From Mordavella massiliensis (GTDB taxonomy: Bacteria > Bacillota > Clostridia > Lachnospirales > Lachnospiraceae): a stretch of DNA of 39,681 bases. Numbering within the stretch: the first letter of the stretch is position 1; every line of letters begins with the position of its first letter. A model generated the notes under the pieces. That model was not told the origin of the DNA. It ran no database searches and saw only the letters and a program-made list of their open reading frames with translations. Shown here piece after piece: positions 31,285 through 38,927 of this stretch. The position numbers and the translations under genes were made by a program. The stretch lies in the NCBI RefSeq assembly GCF_016902415.1, contig NZ_JACJLV010000023.1:1-39681 (forward strand). The letters run 5' to 3'.

Positions 31285-31304
31285 AGTGGATAACTTGTGG
31301 ATAA
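31285..31304 (+). promoter_or_regulatory. DnaA-box pair at the spoVAC start
   Basis: AGTGGATAA (31285-31293, one mismatch) and TGTGGATAA (31296-31304, perfect), 11 bp apart. The second contains the spoVAC GTG start. Arrangement and sequence match the pair at 19038-19057. Confidence 0.6.
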
Positions 31305-31749
31305 ACAGAAACAGCAGGAAGCGTACAGGGATTATGTGAAATGGAAAACGCCGGTGCACAATCTTCCTTTGAATATGGCGAAGGCTTTTGTGACCGGCGG
31401 GACGATCTGTCTGCTGGGACAGATGATCTTGAACAAATGTGAAGCTATGGGGCTGGATCAGGATGTTTGCGGAAGCGTGACTTCGGTGAGCCTGATTTTG
31501 TTAAGTGTGCTTTTGACGGGATGGAATCTGTATCCGCGGATCGCGAAATGGGGAGGCGCCGGCGCGCTGGTTCCGATTACGGGGTTTGCGAATTCGGTGG
31601 CGGCTCCTGCCATTGAGTATAAAAAGGAGGGGCAGGTTATGGGGATCGGATGTAAGATATTTACCATTGCGGGACCTGTGATTTTATATGGAGTGTTTAC
31701 CAGCTGGGTACTGGGAGGATTGTATTGGATCTGGGAGGCTGCGAGATGA
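31297..31749 (+). CDS. spoVAC: Stage V sporulation protein AC
   Basis: SpoVA channel subunit, 150 residues, with about four membrane helices (FVTGGTICLLGQMILNKC, SVSLILLSVLLTGWNLY) and the family motif WGGAGALVPITGFANSVAAPAIEYKKEG. In Bacillus SpoVAC behaves as a mechanosensitive channel. GTG start with AAAGGAG 11 nt upstream; stop overlaps spoVAD (ATGA). Confidence 0.95.
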   Translation: MDKQKQQEAYRDYVKWKTPVHNLPLNMAKAFVTGGTICLLGQMILNKCEAMGLDQDVCGSVTSVSLILLSVLLTGWNLYPRIAKWGGAGALVPITGFANSVAAPAIEYKKEGQVMGIGCKIFTIAGPVILYGVFTSWVLGGLYWIWEAAR

Positions 31750-32885
31750 TGGGGGATGAACGGATAAAAGGGAAGGTTCGGGAAGCTGTGCAGACAGGGG
31801 CACAGACAAAAGTACAGACGGGAGCGCAGAGTCTTTCGTTCGTAAATGCGCCGTTTCTGTCCTGTGCGGCGTCTGTGACAGGAAAGAAGGAAGGAGAAGG
31901 TCCGCTTGGCCGGTTGTTTGATCATGTGTCCGGGGACGATCTGTTCGGGGAAAATACGTGGGAAGCCGCGGAAAGTGCCATGCAGAAGCTGGCCTGTTCT
32001 TTGACTCTTCAAAAAGCCGGGCGGAAGGCTTCGGAGATCCGGTATCTGTTCGGAGGGGATCTTCTCCGGCAGGGTACGGCAACCTCGCAGGGAGTAGAAG
32101 GATTTGATATTCCCATGTTTGGCCTATACGGGGCCTGCTCTACAGCGGGAGAAGCGCTTGCTCTGGCAGCGATGTCCGTGGCGGCAGGGTACGGGGAGCG
32201 GATGCTCGCCGTCACATCCAGTCATTTTGGCAGTGCAGAAAAAGAGTTCCGCTTTCCGCTGGGATACGCAAACCAGAGGCCGCTGTCAGCGCACTGGACG
32301 GTAACCGGAAGCGGGGCATTTCTTGTGACTGCCGGTGCGGAGCAAAGCGCCAATATCCCGGGTGACGCCGGCACAGGGCAAAGTGCTGCCATGCCGGGAC
32401 AGGTGAAGATCTCCGGGGTTACTGTCGGGAAAATTGTGGATTTCGGGTTAAAGGATTCACAGAACATGGGCGCCTGCATGGCCCCGGCGGCCTGCGACAC
32501 CATCCTGCAGAATTTTCGGGACTTTGGCCGGGGGCCGGAGGACTACACCAGGATTATCACCGGCGACCTGGGGCATATCGGTCAGAGCATTCTTTTTGAT
32601 CTGATGCAGGACAACGGGTATGATATCCGGGGAAATCATCTGGACTGCGGCATGCTTATTTTTGATCAGGAGACACAGGATACCCATTCCGGCGGCAGCG
32701 GGTGCGGCTGCGCGGCAGTGACCCTGGCGTCTTATATCTATCCGAAACTGCGGAACGGCGAATGGGAGCGGGTTCTGTTTGTTCCCACCGGGGCGCTTCT
32801 GTCGACCGTGATCTATAATGAGGGCGCCAGCGTGCCCGGGATCGCACATGCGATCATCCTGGAACATGCCGCCCCGGGCAGATGA
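31746..32885 (+). CDS. spoVAD: Stage V sporulation protein AD
   Basis: Thiolase-fold protein that binds dipicolinic acid for uptake. 379 residues: SFVNAPFLSCAASVTGKKEGEGPLG, LYGACSTAGEALALAAM, ITGDLGHIGQSI and GSGCGCAAVTLASY. Longer than the roughly 340 of Bacillus, with an extra N-terminal segment containing VQTGAQ twice and an internal insert at about 196-220 with SANIPG and SAAMPG. Starts by ATGA overlap with spoVAC. Confidence 0.94.
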   Translation: MMGDERIKGKVREAVQTGAQTKVQTGAQSLSFVNAPFLSCAASVTGKKEGEGPLGRLFDHVSGDDLFGENTWEAAESAMQKLACSLTLQKAGRKASEIRYLFGGDLLRQGTATSQGVEGFDIPMFGLYGACSTAGEALALAAMSVAAGYGERMLAVTSSHFGSAEKEFRFPLGYANQRPLSAHWTVTGSGAFLVTAGAEQSANIPGDAGTGQSAAMPGQVKISGVTVGKIVDFGLKDSQNMGACMAPAACDTILQNFRDFGRGPEDYTRIITGDLGHIGQSILFDLMQDNGYDIRGNHLDCGMLIFDQETQDTHSGGSGCGCAAVTLASYIYPKLRNGEWERVLFVPTGALLSTVIYNEGASVPGIAHAIILEHAAPGR

Positions 32886-32940
32886 AACCAGAGATGAAAC
32901 CAGAAATGTAACCAAAGATGAAACTAGAGATGAAACCAGA
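32881..32940 (+). repeat. Five 12-bp tandem repeats after spoVAD
   Basis: Units GATGAAACCAGA at 32881, 32893 and 32929, with variants at 32905 and 32917. The first unit contains the spoVAD TGA stop, and further in-frame TGA codons follow. Short GATAGCCGGAAATAGCCGG repeats come after it. Together they separate spoVAD from spoVAE by 109 bp. Confidence 0.85.
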
Positions 32941-32994
32941 GATAGCCGGAAATAGCCGGAGATAAAATCAGGATTTTCATTAAGGAGGAACGAT

Positions 32995-33351
32995 ATGGAA
33001 TATGTGCATGCATTCTGGGTCGGCGGCCTGATCTGCGCCCTGGTGCAGATTTTGCTGGACCGCACCAAACTGATGCCCGGGCGTATTATGGTACTTCTGG
33101 TGATCAGCGGCGCAGTTCTTGGAGCCCTGGGCCTCTATCAGCCGTTTCAGGAACTGGCGGGAGCCGGCGCCAGCGTACCGCTCACGGGTTTTGGGAATCT
33201 TTTGTGGAATGGCGTAAAAGAGGCGGTGGAACAAGAGGGTCTGATTGGAATTTTTACAGGAGGGCTCAAAGCCAGCGCGGCCGGAATCACCGCGGCGCTG
33301 GTGTTTGGCTATCTTGCCTCCTTCCTGTTTGATCCCAAGATGAAAAAATAA
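32995..33351 (+). CDS. spoVAE: Stage V sporulation protein AE (SpoVAEb type)
   Basis: A 118-residue membrane protein: FWVGGLICALVQILLDRTKL, GAGASVPLTGFGNLLWNGVKEAV and a C-terminal helix. Homologous in layout to SpoVAC and a core channel subunit. AAGGAGG precedes the ATG. Last recognisable spoVA gene. Confidence 0.94.
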   Translation: MEYVHAFWVGGLICALVQILLDRTKLMPGRIMVLLVISGAVLGALGLYQPFQELAGAGASVPLTGFGNLLWNGVKEAVEQEGLIGIFTGGLKASAAGITAALVFGYLASFLFDPKMKK

Positions 33352-33387
33352 CAGTGTGTTTCCGGCCCCTGATCGAGCGTTTTGTAA

Positions 33388-33426
33388 AGTAAATAAAATG
33401 TAAATACGAAGTTAAGAAAAAGTAAA
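33388..33426 (-). promoter_or_regulatory. Four Pho-box-like hexamers with 11-bp period upstream of the Na/Pi transporter
   Basis: On the minus strand TTTACT, TTAACT, TTTACA and TTTACT lie at 33426, 33415, 33404 and 33393, each separated by 5 bp. PhoP boxes in Bacillus are TTAACA-like direct repeats with the same period. They end 7 bp before a -35 element, suitable for activation under phosphate limitation. Confidence 0.65.
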
Positions 33427-33433
33427 AAATCTG

Positions 33434-33462
33434 TTGTTTTCTCGGATGGTAAATGGTATTGT
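33434..33462 (+). promoter_or_regulatory. Promoter of the Na/Pi cotransporter gene
   Basis: TTGTTT (33434-33439), 17 bp, TATTGT (33457-33462). Both are weak matches, as expected for an activator-dependent promoter. Confidence 0.5.
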
Positions 33463-33543
33463 AAGAACGTAGGCTAAAAATCAAGAACGACAACAAAGTA
33501 TGATCGTTGAGAGAGTGTATGCATTTACTTTAGGAGGAAATCA

Positions 33544-35184
33544 ATGAATTACCTGGATATTATCATCCCCTTTGTGGGAGGCCTGGGAATGTTTATTTAT
33601 GGAATGCAGATCATGGCCCAGGGACTGGAGAACGCAGCAGGCAGCAAAATGAAATCGCTGCTGGAGGTGCTGACGAAAAACAAGCTGATGGGTGTGCTTC
33701 TGGGAGCCGGGATCACGGCAGTCATCCAAAGCTCTTCCGCCACAACCGTAATGGTGGTGGGCTTCGTGAATGCCAGCATCATGAACCTGACGCAGGCTAT
33801 GGGCGTGATCATGGGTGCCAACATCGGTACTACCGTTACCGGCTGGCTGGTATCATCTGTGGAATGGGCAGAATTTTTAAGCCCTGCAAGACTTGCGCCG
33901 ATCGCTGTGATGGCCGGTGTGATTTTAATGCTGGTGGGCAAACGCCGTTCATCAAAGGAAATCGCCAGCATCATCGTGGGATTTGGTCTTCTGTTTATCG
34001 GAATCACAACGATGTCATCCGCAGTAGAACCTCTTCAGAATTCGGAGAGCTTCACCAGCCTGTTTGTAACACTTGGCAAAAATCCGCTTCTTGGCATCCT
34101 GGCCGGAACACTGGTAACTGCCATTATCCAGAGTTCTTCCGCGTCCGTGGGTATCCTGCAGAGTCTGGCGGCCGCAGGACTTGTGCCTTTCAGCGCGGCA
34201 ATCTATATCATCATGGGGCAGAACATCGGTACCTGCGTGACTGCCATCCTTTCCAGTCTTGGAGCAAAGAGGACAGCAAAGACCGCAGCGCTGATGCACC
34301 TGTTATTTAACATTATCGGAACCATTATATTCAGTACGCTGGCAATCATTTATTTCCAGGTATTTGAGCCTGTCTGGGCAAATGGTCTGATCACACAGAC
34401 AGAGATCAGTGTGGTCCACACGGCATTTAACATTTGTACGACCGTGCTGCTCTTCCCGGTATCCGACTGGATCATCAAACTGGCGAAAAAGATCGGCCGG
34501 GTGGAAGAGGCCGAGCAGGACGAAAGCCAGGTTCAGCTGGACGAGCGTGTGCTGCAGACTCCGGGACTTGCCCTGCAGTCTACTGTAAATGAAGTGGCCC
34601 GCATGGGACAGATTGTGGAAGACTCCCTGATGACCGCAAAAAATGTACTGTTTACGTTAAAGGAAAGCGATATCAAATTCCTGAAGGAAGAAGAGGCTAC
34701 TGTAGATCGCTTAAGCGCCGGCATTACAAATTATGCTATTAAGCTGGGCGCTCTGCAGATCAGTGAAAAAGAGCATCAGGACATTGCCCATCTGCTTCAG
34801 ATTATTTCCGATATGGAGCGGATCAGCGATTACTGTGAAAATATTTCCGAATTTGCAGAGACACTGTATGAGAAAAAGACCTCATTTTCTGAGATCGGAA
34901 CCGAGCAGATCCGGGAAATGATGGAAGTCTGTGCAGACAGCTACCGCTATGCCCTGAAAGCCTTTGTAGATAAAGACCGGGCAATGGCCTTAAAGGTGAT
35001 TGAAAAAGAAACCCAGGCCGATAATCTGGAGTTAAGTCTGCGAAGCAAGCACATTAAGAGGCTGGCCAATAACCAGTGCCAGGCAGAGGCCGGCGTGGTA
35101 TATCTGGATACTCTGGTATGTCTGGAGAGAATCTCCGACCACGCGCGAAACATTGCAGAAGAAGTTCTGGAACAGAACGCCTAA
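33544..35184 (+). CDS. Na/Pi cotransporter family protein with PhoU-like C-terminal domain
   Basis: Sodium-coupled phosphate import or export, 546 residues. The membrane part (about 1-320) has two inverted QSSS repeats (ITAVIQSSSATTVMVVGF and VTAIIQSSSASVGILQS) that form the transport centre in NptA/SLC34 proteins. Residues about 340-545 are helical and PhoU-like (ISDMERISDYCENISEFAE and LVCLERISDHARNIAEEVLE). The upstream Pho-box-like array supports a phosphate role. AGGAGG ribosome site. Confidence 0.92.
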   Translation: MNYLDIIIPFVGGLGMFIYGMQIMAQGLENAAGSKMKSLLEVLTKNKLMGVLLGAGITAVIQSSSATTVMVVGFVNASIMNLTQAMGVIMGANIGTTVTGWLVSSVEWAEFLSPARLAPIAVMAGVILMLVGKRRSSKEIASIIVGFGLLFIGITTMSSAVEPLQNSESFTSLFVTLGKNPLLGILAGTLVTAIIQSSSASVGILQSLAAAGLVPFSAAIYIIMGQNIGTCVTAILSSLGAKRTAKTAALMHLLFNIIGTIIFSTLAIIYFQVFEPVWANGLITQTEISVVHTAFNICTTVLLFPVSDWIIKLAKKIGRVEEAEQDESQVQLDERVLQTPGLALQSTVNEVARMGQIVEDSLMTAKNVLFTLKESDIKFLKEEEATVDRLSAGITNYAIKLGALQISEKEHQDIAHLLQIISDMERISDYCENISEFAETLYEKKTSFSEIGTEQIREMMEVCADSYRYALKAFVDKDRAMALKVIEKETQADNLELSLRSKHIKRLANNQCQAEAGVVYLDTLVCLERISDHARNIAEEVLEQNA

Positions 35185-35229
35185 GATGGCAGTCAGGATC
35201 GGATGCCGGCCGGGCCGGAAGTCTCCGGA

Positions 35230-35520
35230 TTACAGGAGATATTTCATCCGGTTCTGCAGACGGTCATTCCAGTAAGGCCGTTTTGCCTCGTAGGACTGAT
35301 TGATCCAGTCGATGGCTGCGTCCAGTCCTTCCTGGGAAAATGGAAAATCTTTTTGTTCTTTCTCCTCATCCGGAGTCCGCTCAAAGGACCAGGGCTCCGG
35401 ATAGAGGAATACGGACAGCGTATCATCCGCTGTCCGGAGATAATAGCGCATGCCGTGATGGGAACCGGAAAACGGTTCTTTTTTTAATGCTTTTATGTTG
35501 AGCCCAACCGTAGAAATCAA
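35230..35520 (-). CDS. Conserved-looking hypothetical protein, 96 residues
   Basis: No family recognised. A soluble protein rich in aromatic and charged residues (GMRYYLRTADDTLSVFLYPE, then AAIDWINQSYEAKRPYWNDR). The start is TTG at 35520 with AAGGAGA nine bases upstream. It faces the Na/Pi gene convergently and follows the Crp/Fnr gene at 33 bp, so it may be co-transcribed with that regulator. Confidence 0.65.
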   Translation of the reverse strand: MISTVGLNIKALKKEPFSGSHHGMRYYLRTADDTLSVFLYPEPWSFERTPDEEKEQKDFPFSQEGLDAAIDWINQSYEAKRPYWNDRLQNRMKYLL

Positions 35521-35553
35521 AACAAAGTTCTCCTTTCTTGTATGTGAAGTCTC

Positions 35554-36234
35554 TTAATACATTCCCTGTTTTAAATATTCTCTGGCCTTTTCCTGCTGGG
35601 AGGCATTTAGCGTTACCTTTCCCTTGGTGATGCCCACCAGCCCGCTTTCCTTCAGTTTGCGGATGGTGCGGTTCAGGGTTTTGACGGAGATGCCGGTCTC
35701 TTCATGGATCTCCTCTCTGGTGCGGCGGATCACGTTGCTGTGGCAGTCTTCGATGTACCGGAGAAAATAAAGGAGCAGCAGATGCTGGGGCGGATAGAAC
35801 AGCCGGTTTCCCCGGTTATAGGAAGAGCGGTACAGTTTATAGGCGACTTTCTGGGAGACCAGCCGCAGGAAATGAATATCCTGTTCAATCCAGTTTTCAA
35901 AATCTTTTCTGGAAAAATAGAGCACCGTGCATGCAGTGGTGGTCTCAATGGTAACGGAGGTGCGGGGCTTTCCGGCCAGGATGGTGACCTCTCCCACAAA
36001 GTCAATGGGATCGTTCCTCACGATCATAAATACATTTCCGTTTTCAAATTCATTGATGACCCGGTGGTAACCCTCGCAGACAATGCCAAAGTAATCAAGC
36101 GGCGCATCCTTTTGGTGGATAATGGTCTTGGGCGGGTAGGTCTTGATAGTGCAGCGGGTCTTTAATTCTTCCGGCATATACCGGAGATAGTTTTCCAGTT
36201 CCGGTACTTTCTTTCGTAGTTCAGTTAATGTCAT
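35554..36234 (-). CDS. Crp/Fnr-family transcriptional regulator
   Basis: A 226-residue regulator: cyclic-nucleotide-binding-like beta barrel at about 20-140 (IIHQKDAPLDYFGIVCEGYH, DFVGEVTILAGKPRTSVTIE) and a C-terminal helix-turn-helix at about 170-215 (TREEIHEETGISVKTLNRTI). There is no N-terminal Cys cluster, so it is unlike oxygen-sensing Fnr. ATG 36234 with GGAG upstream is chosen; an upstream extension of 55 residues would cover the divergent promoter. Likely acts on the divergent membrane gene. Confidence 0.85.
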   Translation of the reverse strand: MTLTELRKKVPELENYLRYMPEELKTRCTIKTYPPKTIIHQKDAPLDYFGIVCEGYHRVINEFENGNVFMIVRNDPIDFVGEVTILAGKPRTSVTIETTTACTVLYFSRKDFENWIEQDIHFLRLVSQKVAYKLYRSSYNRGNRLFYPPQHLLLLYFLRYIEDCHSNVIRRTREEIHEETGISVKTLNRTIRKLKESGLVGITKGKVTLNASQQEKAREYLKQGMY

Positions 36235-36371
36235 GGTTGTTTTCTCCACATTTTTTACAGTATACAACAAAAACTGCCCATTTGTCCTTTTTTCTGAAAA
36301 TCCTTTTTCTATAATTTCTGTTATGCGCATGGCCGGACAGGCCATGGGACCACAGAAAAAGGAGAGAGAAA
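36235..36371. promoter_or_regulatory. Divergent control region of the Crp/Fnr gene and the 36372 gene
   Basis: A TATACT (minus strand, 36263-36258) and a TATAAT (plus strand, 36310-36315) suggest divergent promoters, though -35 boxes are poor. CATGGCC (36328-36334) and GGCCATG (36340-36346) form a perfect inverted repeat downstream of the plus -10, a possible operator. Confidence 0.4.
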
Positions 36372-36971
36372 ATGAAGAAGGAGACTTATGTTTATCCATC
36401 CACAGGGGCCAGGATGAAAGCGGAATATAAGATATTCATCGTGGCGTTTGTCTTTATCGTGATCGCAGATTCCATCGGCCAGATCCAGGTCCCGCTTGGG
36501 CCGGGAACGCTGATCTTGTTCCCGATCTTTTATTCCCTGATCATGGGGGTGCTGGCGGGACCGGAGGTTCTGAAGATCTTTAACCGGAAGGAAGTAAAGG
36601 CGGCGGCAGAGCTGCCGGCCGGCATCTGTGTGGCATTTGGTCTGGTAACGGGAGCTTTGTGCGCTCTTTCCGGGGCAGGCGGACCGATCCTGGTCATGCC
36701 GCTTCTGGTGGTCTTTGGCGTGCCGGTCAAAACTGCAGTGGGAGTGGCGCTGTTTAACTCCATCTTTATCGCCGTTCCCTCCTGCATCGGCTACAGCCTG
36801 CAGTGTGATCCTGCGGAAATGGCGGTGCTGCTGGCAGTCTCTATGATCAGTCACGGCATCGGCGTGTGGGCAGGCAGCAGAAACACTTCCTTTTTAAAGC
36901 CGGAGGCGCTGAAAAAAGGTGTGGCGGTCTTTTCTGTACTGCTGGCAGTCTTTAAGCTGATTACGGGGTAG
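36372..36971 (+). CDS. Chimeric-looking membrane protein: DUF3100-like N-terminus joined to the C-terminal half of a TauE/SafE permease
   Basis: 199 residues. The first about 75 (VIADSIGQIQVPLGPGTLIL, then LAGPEVLKIFNRKEVK) resemble the start of DUF3100 membrane proteins as I remember them. From about 80 the sequence changes to a single TauE/SafE unit (GALCALSGAGGPILVMPLLV, VPVKTAVGVALFNSIF) that runs to that family's C-terminus. A full TauE/SafE has two such units in about 250 residues. This suggests an in-frame fusion by deletion between two neighbouring permease genes. Whether it functions is unclear. AAAGGAG precedes the ATG. Confidence 0.55.
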   Translation: MKKETYVYPSTGARMKAEYKIFIVAFVFIVIADSIGQIQVPLGPGTLILFPIFYSLIMGVLAGPEVLKIFNRKEVKAAAELPAGICVAFGLVTGALCALSGAGGPILVMPLLVVFGVPVKTAVGVALFNSIFIAVPSCIGYSLQCDPAEMAVLLAVSMISHGIGVWAGSRNTSFLKPEALKKGVAVFSVLLAVFKLITG

Positions 36972-37167
36972 ATGCTTTGGCATTTTCTGCCTCTATTACT
37001 TTCTCAAAGCCGGTCAGGGCGGCAAAAGGCGCAAAGATCTTGGCCCGGTCGGCTACCGGCATCCGGGGGTGGCGGATGCGGGAATCCAGACTGTCCGGCC
37101 TGGATTGTCCGATAATGTCGCCGTAGAGCCGGGCGGCGCGGGTGTTTTGTGACGGACAGGTGTTCAT
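36961..37167 (-). CDS. Small partner protein of the Y-family polymerase, 68 residues
   Basis: The product contains DIIGQSRPDSLDSRIRHPRM and DRAKIFAPFAALTGFEKVIE, a pattern I recall in small ORFs beside UmuC-like genes of Lachnospiraceae and reminiscent of YolD-type partners. Its start overlaps the polymerase stop (ATGA) with GAGGT upstream, so translation is coupled. The stop overlaps the convergent gene's end by 11 bp. Function unknown; probably SOS-induced with the polymerase. Confidence 0.7.
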   Translation of the reverse strand: MNTCPSQNTRAARLYGDIIGQSRPDSLDSRIRHPRMPVADRAKIFAPFAALTGFEKVIEAENAKASTP

Positions 37168-38522
37168 GCCCGATGACCTCCAATCTGCTGATGGCGTTCT
37201 CTGGCAGTGGCGCCATCCTGCAGGCTGGTGCCCTTTAGAATGGCGTTTTTTCCATATTTTTTTCGGATCTCCAGTATAATGCGCTGGAGATTTTTTTCTT
37301 TTTCCAGCTTTTCCGGGTCGGAAAACAGGTCGAACTGGAGATAGTTGTCCGGGACCACGCGGTTGGCGGTCACCGTGACCCGGCGGACGAAGCGGGACGG
37401 GTCCACGATCCGGTCATACAGATCCAGAACAGCCCGGCGGATCTTCTCAGGACTGGAAGAAGGGGTTTTTAAATTAGCAGTTCCATGGGCGGTTCCGGGA
37501 AGGTCTCCGCCAGAGCGGTCGTAACCGATATGGAGAGTGACGGAGTCTGTGGCAAGTTCTTTTGCACTTAGTTCCAGGATCAGTTCATCGATCATCTCCA
37601 GGACAATGATGCGGGCTCTGGAATAAGGATAAGGACTTTGCAGGACCTGCCCGCTGCCAAGGGAATTGCTGCCCGGCCGATAGCGCTTGATATCAGCCAT
37701 CGTGCAGGGCTCCAGTCCCCAGGCGTGGTCGATGAGAAGTTCGGCGTCAATGCCAAAGGTCTGATAGAGCCATTCCTCCTGATCGATAGAGGCTCTTGCC
37801 AGGTCGCCCATGGTGAAGATCTGCCTCTTTTCCAGAGTGCCGGCGGTTCCCCGGCCGATCCGCCAGAAATCCGTAAGAGGCCGGTGATCCCAGAGCTGAT
37901 ATTTGTAAGATGTTTCGTCCAGTTCTCCGATGCGCGTGCCGTCTGCGTCTGCCTCGGCATGCTTGGCCATAATGTCCATGGCGATCTTGCAAAGATAGAG
38001 ATTGGTGCCGATCCCGGCAGTGCCGGTAATGCCGGTGGTCTTCAGTACATCCTGCAAAATGGTTCTGGTAAGCTGCCGGGCGGTGGTATGGTAGAGCGCA
38101 AGATAACGGCTGACATCCAGGAAACATTCGTCAATGGAATAAACATGGATGTCTTCCGGGCTTACATATTTCAGGTAGATGGCGTAGATCCTGCCGGAAT
38201 ACTGCATGTAGAGGGACATCCGCGGTGGCGCGGTGATAAACGGCACCGTTTTACCGGTCCGCTTCCGAAGATCTGCCAGCACCTGATGCACCTCAAAGAG
38301 CCTGCTGCGCCCGGACAGGCCATATTTTTTCAGGGAAGGAGAGACGGCCAGGCAGATGGTTTTATCCGTGCGGGACGGGTCGGCGACCACCAGATTGGTG
38401 GTAAGTGGATCCAGGCCCCGCTCCACGCATTCAACGGAGGCATAAAAGCTTTTCAGATCAATGGCAACATAGGTATAGGGCGGGGCGGATGACAAAGACT
38501 GGTGTTGTGCGGAATGTTCCAT
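37164..38522 (-). CDS. Y-family translesion DNA polymerase (UmuC/DinB-like)
   Basis: Error-prone polymerase for damaged templates. 452 residues: YVAIDLKSFYASVECVERG (catalytic Asp), VYSIDECFLDVSRYL (Asp-Glu), GTAGIGTNLYLCKIAMDIMA, HRPLTDFWRIGRG, and a C-terminal little-finger domain with a probable beta-clamp motif in LQFDLFSDPEK. AAAGGAGG precedes the ATG. A LexA-like box covers the promoter. Confidence 0.92.
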   Translation of the reverse strand: MEHSAQHQSLSSAPPYTYVAIDLKSFYASVECVERGLDPLTTNLVVADPSRTDKTICLAVSPSLKKYGLSGRSRLFEVHQVLADLRKRTGKTVPFITAPPRMSLYMQYSGRIYAIYLKYVSPEDIHVYSIDECFLDVSRYLALYHTTARQLTRTILQDVLKTTGITGTAGIGTNLYLCKIAMDIMAKHAEADADGTRIGELDETSYKYQLWDHRPLTDFWRIGRGTAGTLEKRQIFTMGDLARASIDQEEWLYQTFGIDAELLIDHAWGLEPCTMADIKRYRPGSNSLGSGQVLQSPYPYSRARIIVLEMIDELILELSAKELATDSVTLHIGYDRSGGDLPGTAHGTANLKTPSSSPEKIRRAVLDLYDRIVDPSRFVRRVTVTANRVVPDNYLQFDLFSDPEKLEKEKNLQRIILEIRKKYGKNAILKGTSLQDGATARERHQQIGGHRA

Positions 38523-38570
38523 AAAGTGATGCCTCCTTTCACAGAAAATGTTTTGATTAGTATTTCATCT

Positions 38571-38604
38571 TAGAACCAGTATAATACATCCGAAGAGAAA
38601 AAAC
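38571..38604 (-). promoter_or_regulatory. Promoter of the polymerase gene
   Basis: On the minus strand TTGTTT lies at the inner edge of the LexA-like box, followed after 17 bp by TATACT. About 50 bp upstream of the start codon. Confidence 0.6.
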
Positions 38605-38617
38605 AAACATATGTTCG
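38604..38617. promoter_or_regulatory. LexA (DinR) box
   Basis: CAAACATATGTTCG matches the Gram-positive LexA consensus CGAACRNRYGTTYG with one mismatch. It overlaps the -35 region of the polymerase promoter, so SOS induction is expected. Confidence 0.8.
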
Positions 38618-38629
38618 AATAAAAAACTC

Positions 38630-38659
38630 TTGAAATATGGTGCGGGTATGGATTATAAT
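38630..38659 (+). promoter_or_regulatory. Promoter of the FMN riboswitch/ribU unit
   Basis: TTGAAA (38630-38635), 18 bp, TATAAT (38654-38659), starting transcription just before the aptamer. Confidence 0.75.
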
Positions 38660-38680
38660 AATTTCTGGAAAAAGAAAATT

Positions 38681-38789
38681 CTTCGGGGTCGGGTGCAAGT
38701 CCCAACCGGCGGTAGAGTCCGCGACCCGCATTTTGCGGCTGATCCGGTGAGATTCCGGAACCGACAGTATAGTCTGGATGAGAGAAGAG
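38681..38789 (+). promoter_or_regulatory. FMN riboswitch (RFN element)
   Basis: The conserved aptamer is clear: TTCGGGGTCGGGTGCAAGTC, CCAACCGGCGGTAGAGTCC, GATCCGGTGAGATTCCGG, AACCGACAGTATAGTCTGG and the closing ATGAGAGAAGAG. It senses FMN and should repress ribU when flavin is plentiful through the terminator that follows. Confidence 0.97.
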
Positions 38790-38818
38790 TTGTGTGATAG
38801 AAGAAATGAATGGTAGAA

Positions 38819-38850
38819 CCCCGATGCCGCTGGCTTCGGGATTTTTTTAT
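38819..38850 (+). terminator. Expression-platform terminator of the FMN riboswitch
   Basis: CCCGA (38820-38824) pairs with TCGGG (38836-38840), followed by a run of seven T. It lies 30 nt after the aptamer and before ribU. Confidence 0.85.
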
Positions 38851-38927
38851 TTCACAGGAAATTGTTTTCTTATGAAATAAAAATGTTCCGTGAGGATCAC
38901 ACTGCGGCGGAAAGGAGAAAAGAAAAC

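Noticed and set aside
37638-38492. A 284-codon open frame opposite the Y-family polymerase
   Set aside because: The polymerase has its catalytic and clamp-binding motifs, a LexA box and a ribosome site; the antisense frame has none.
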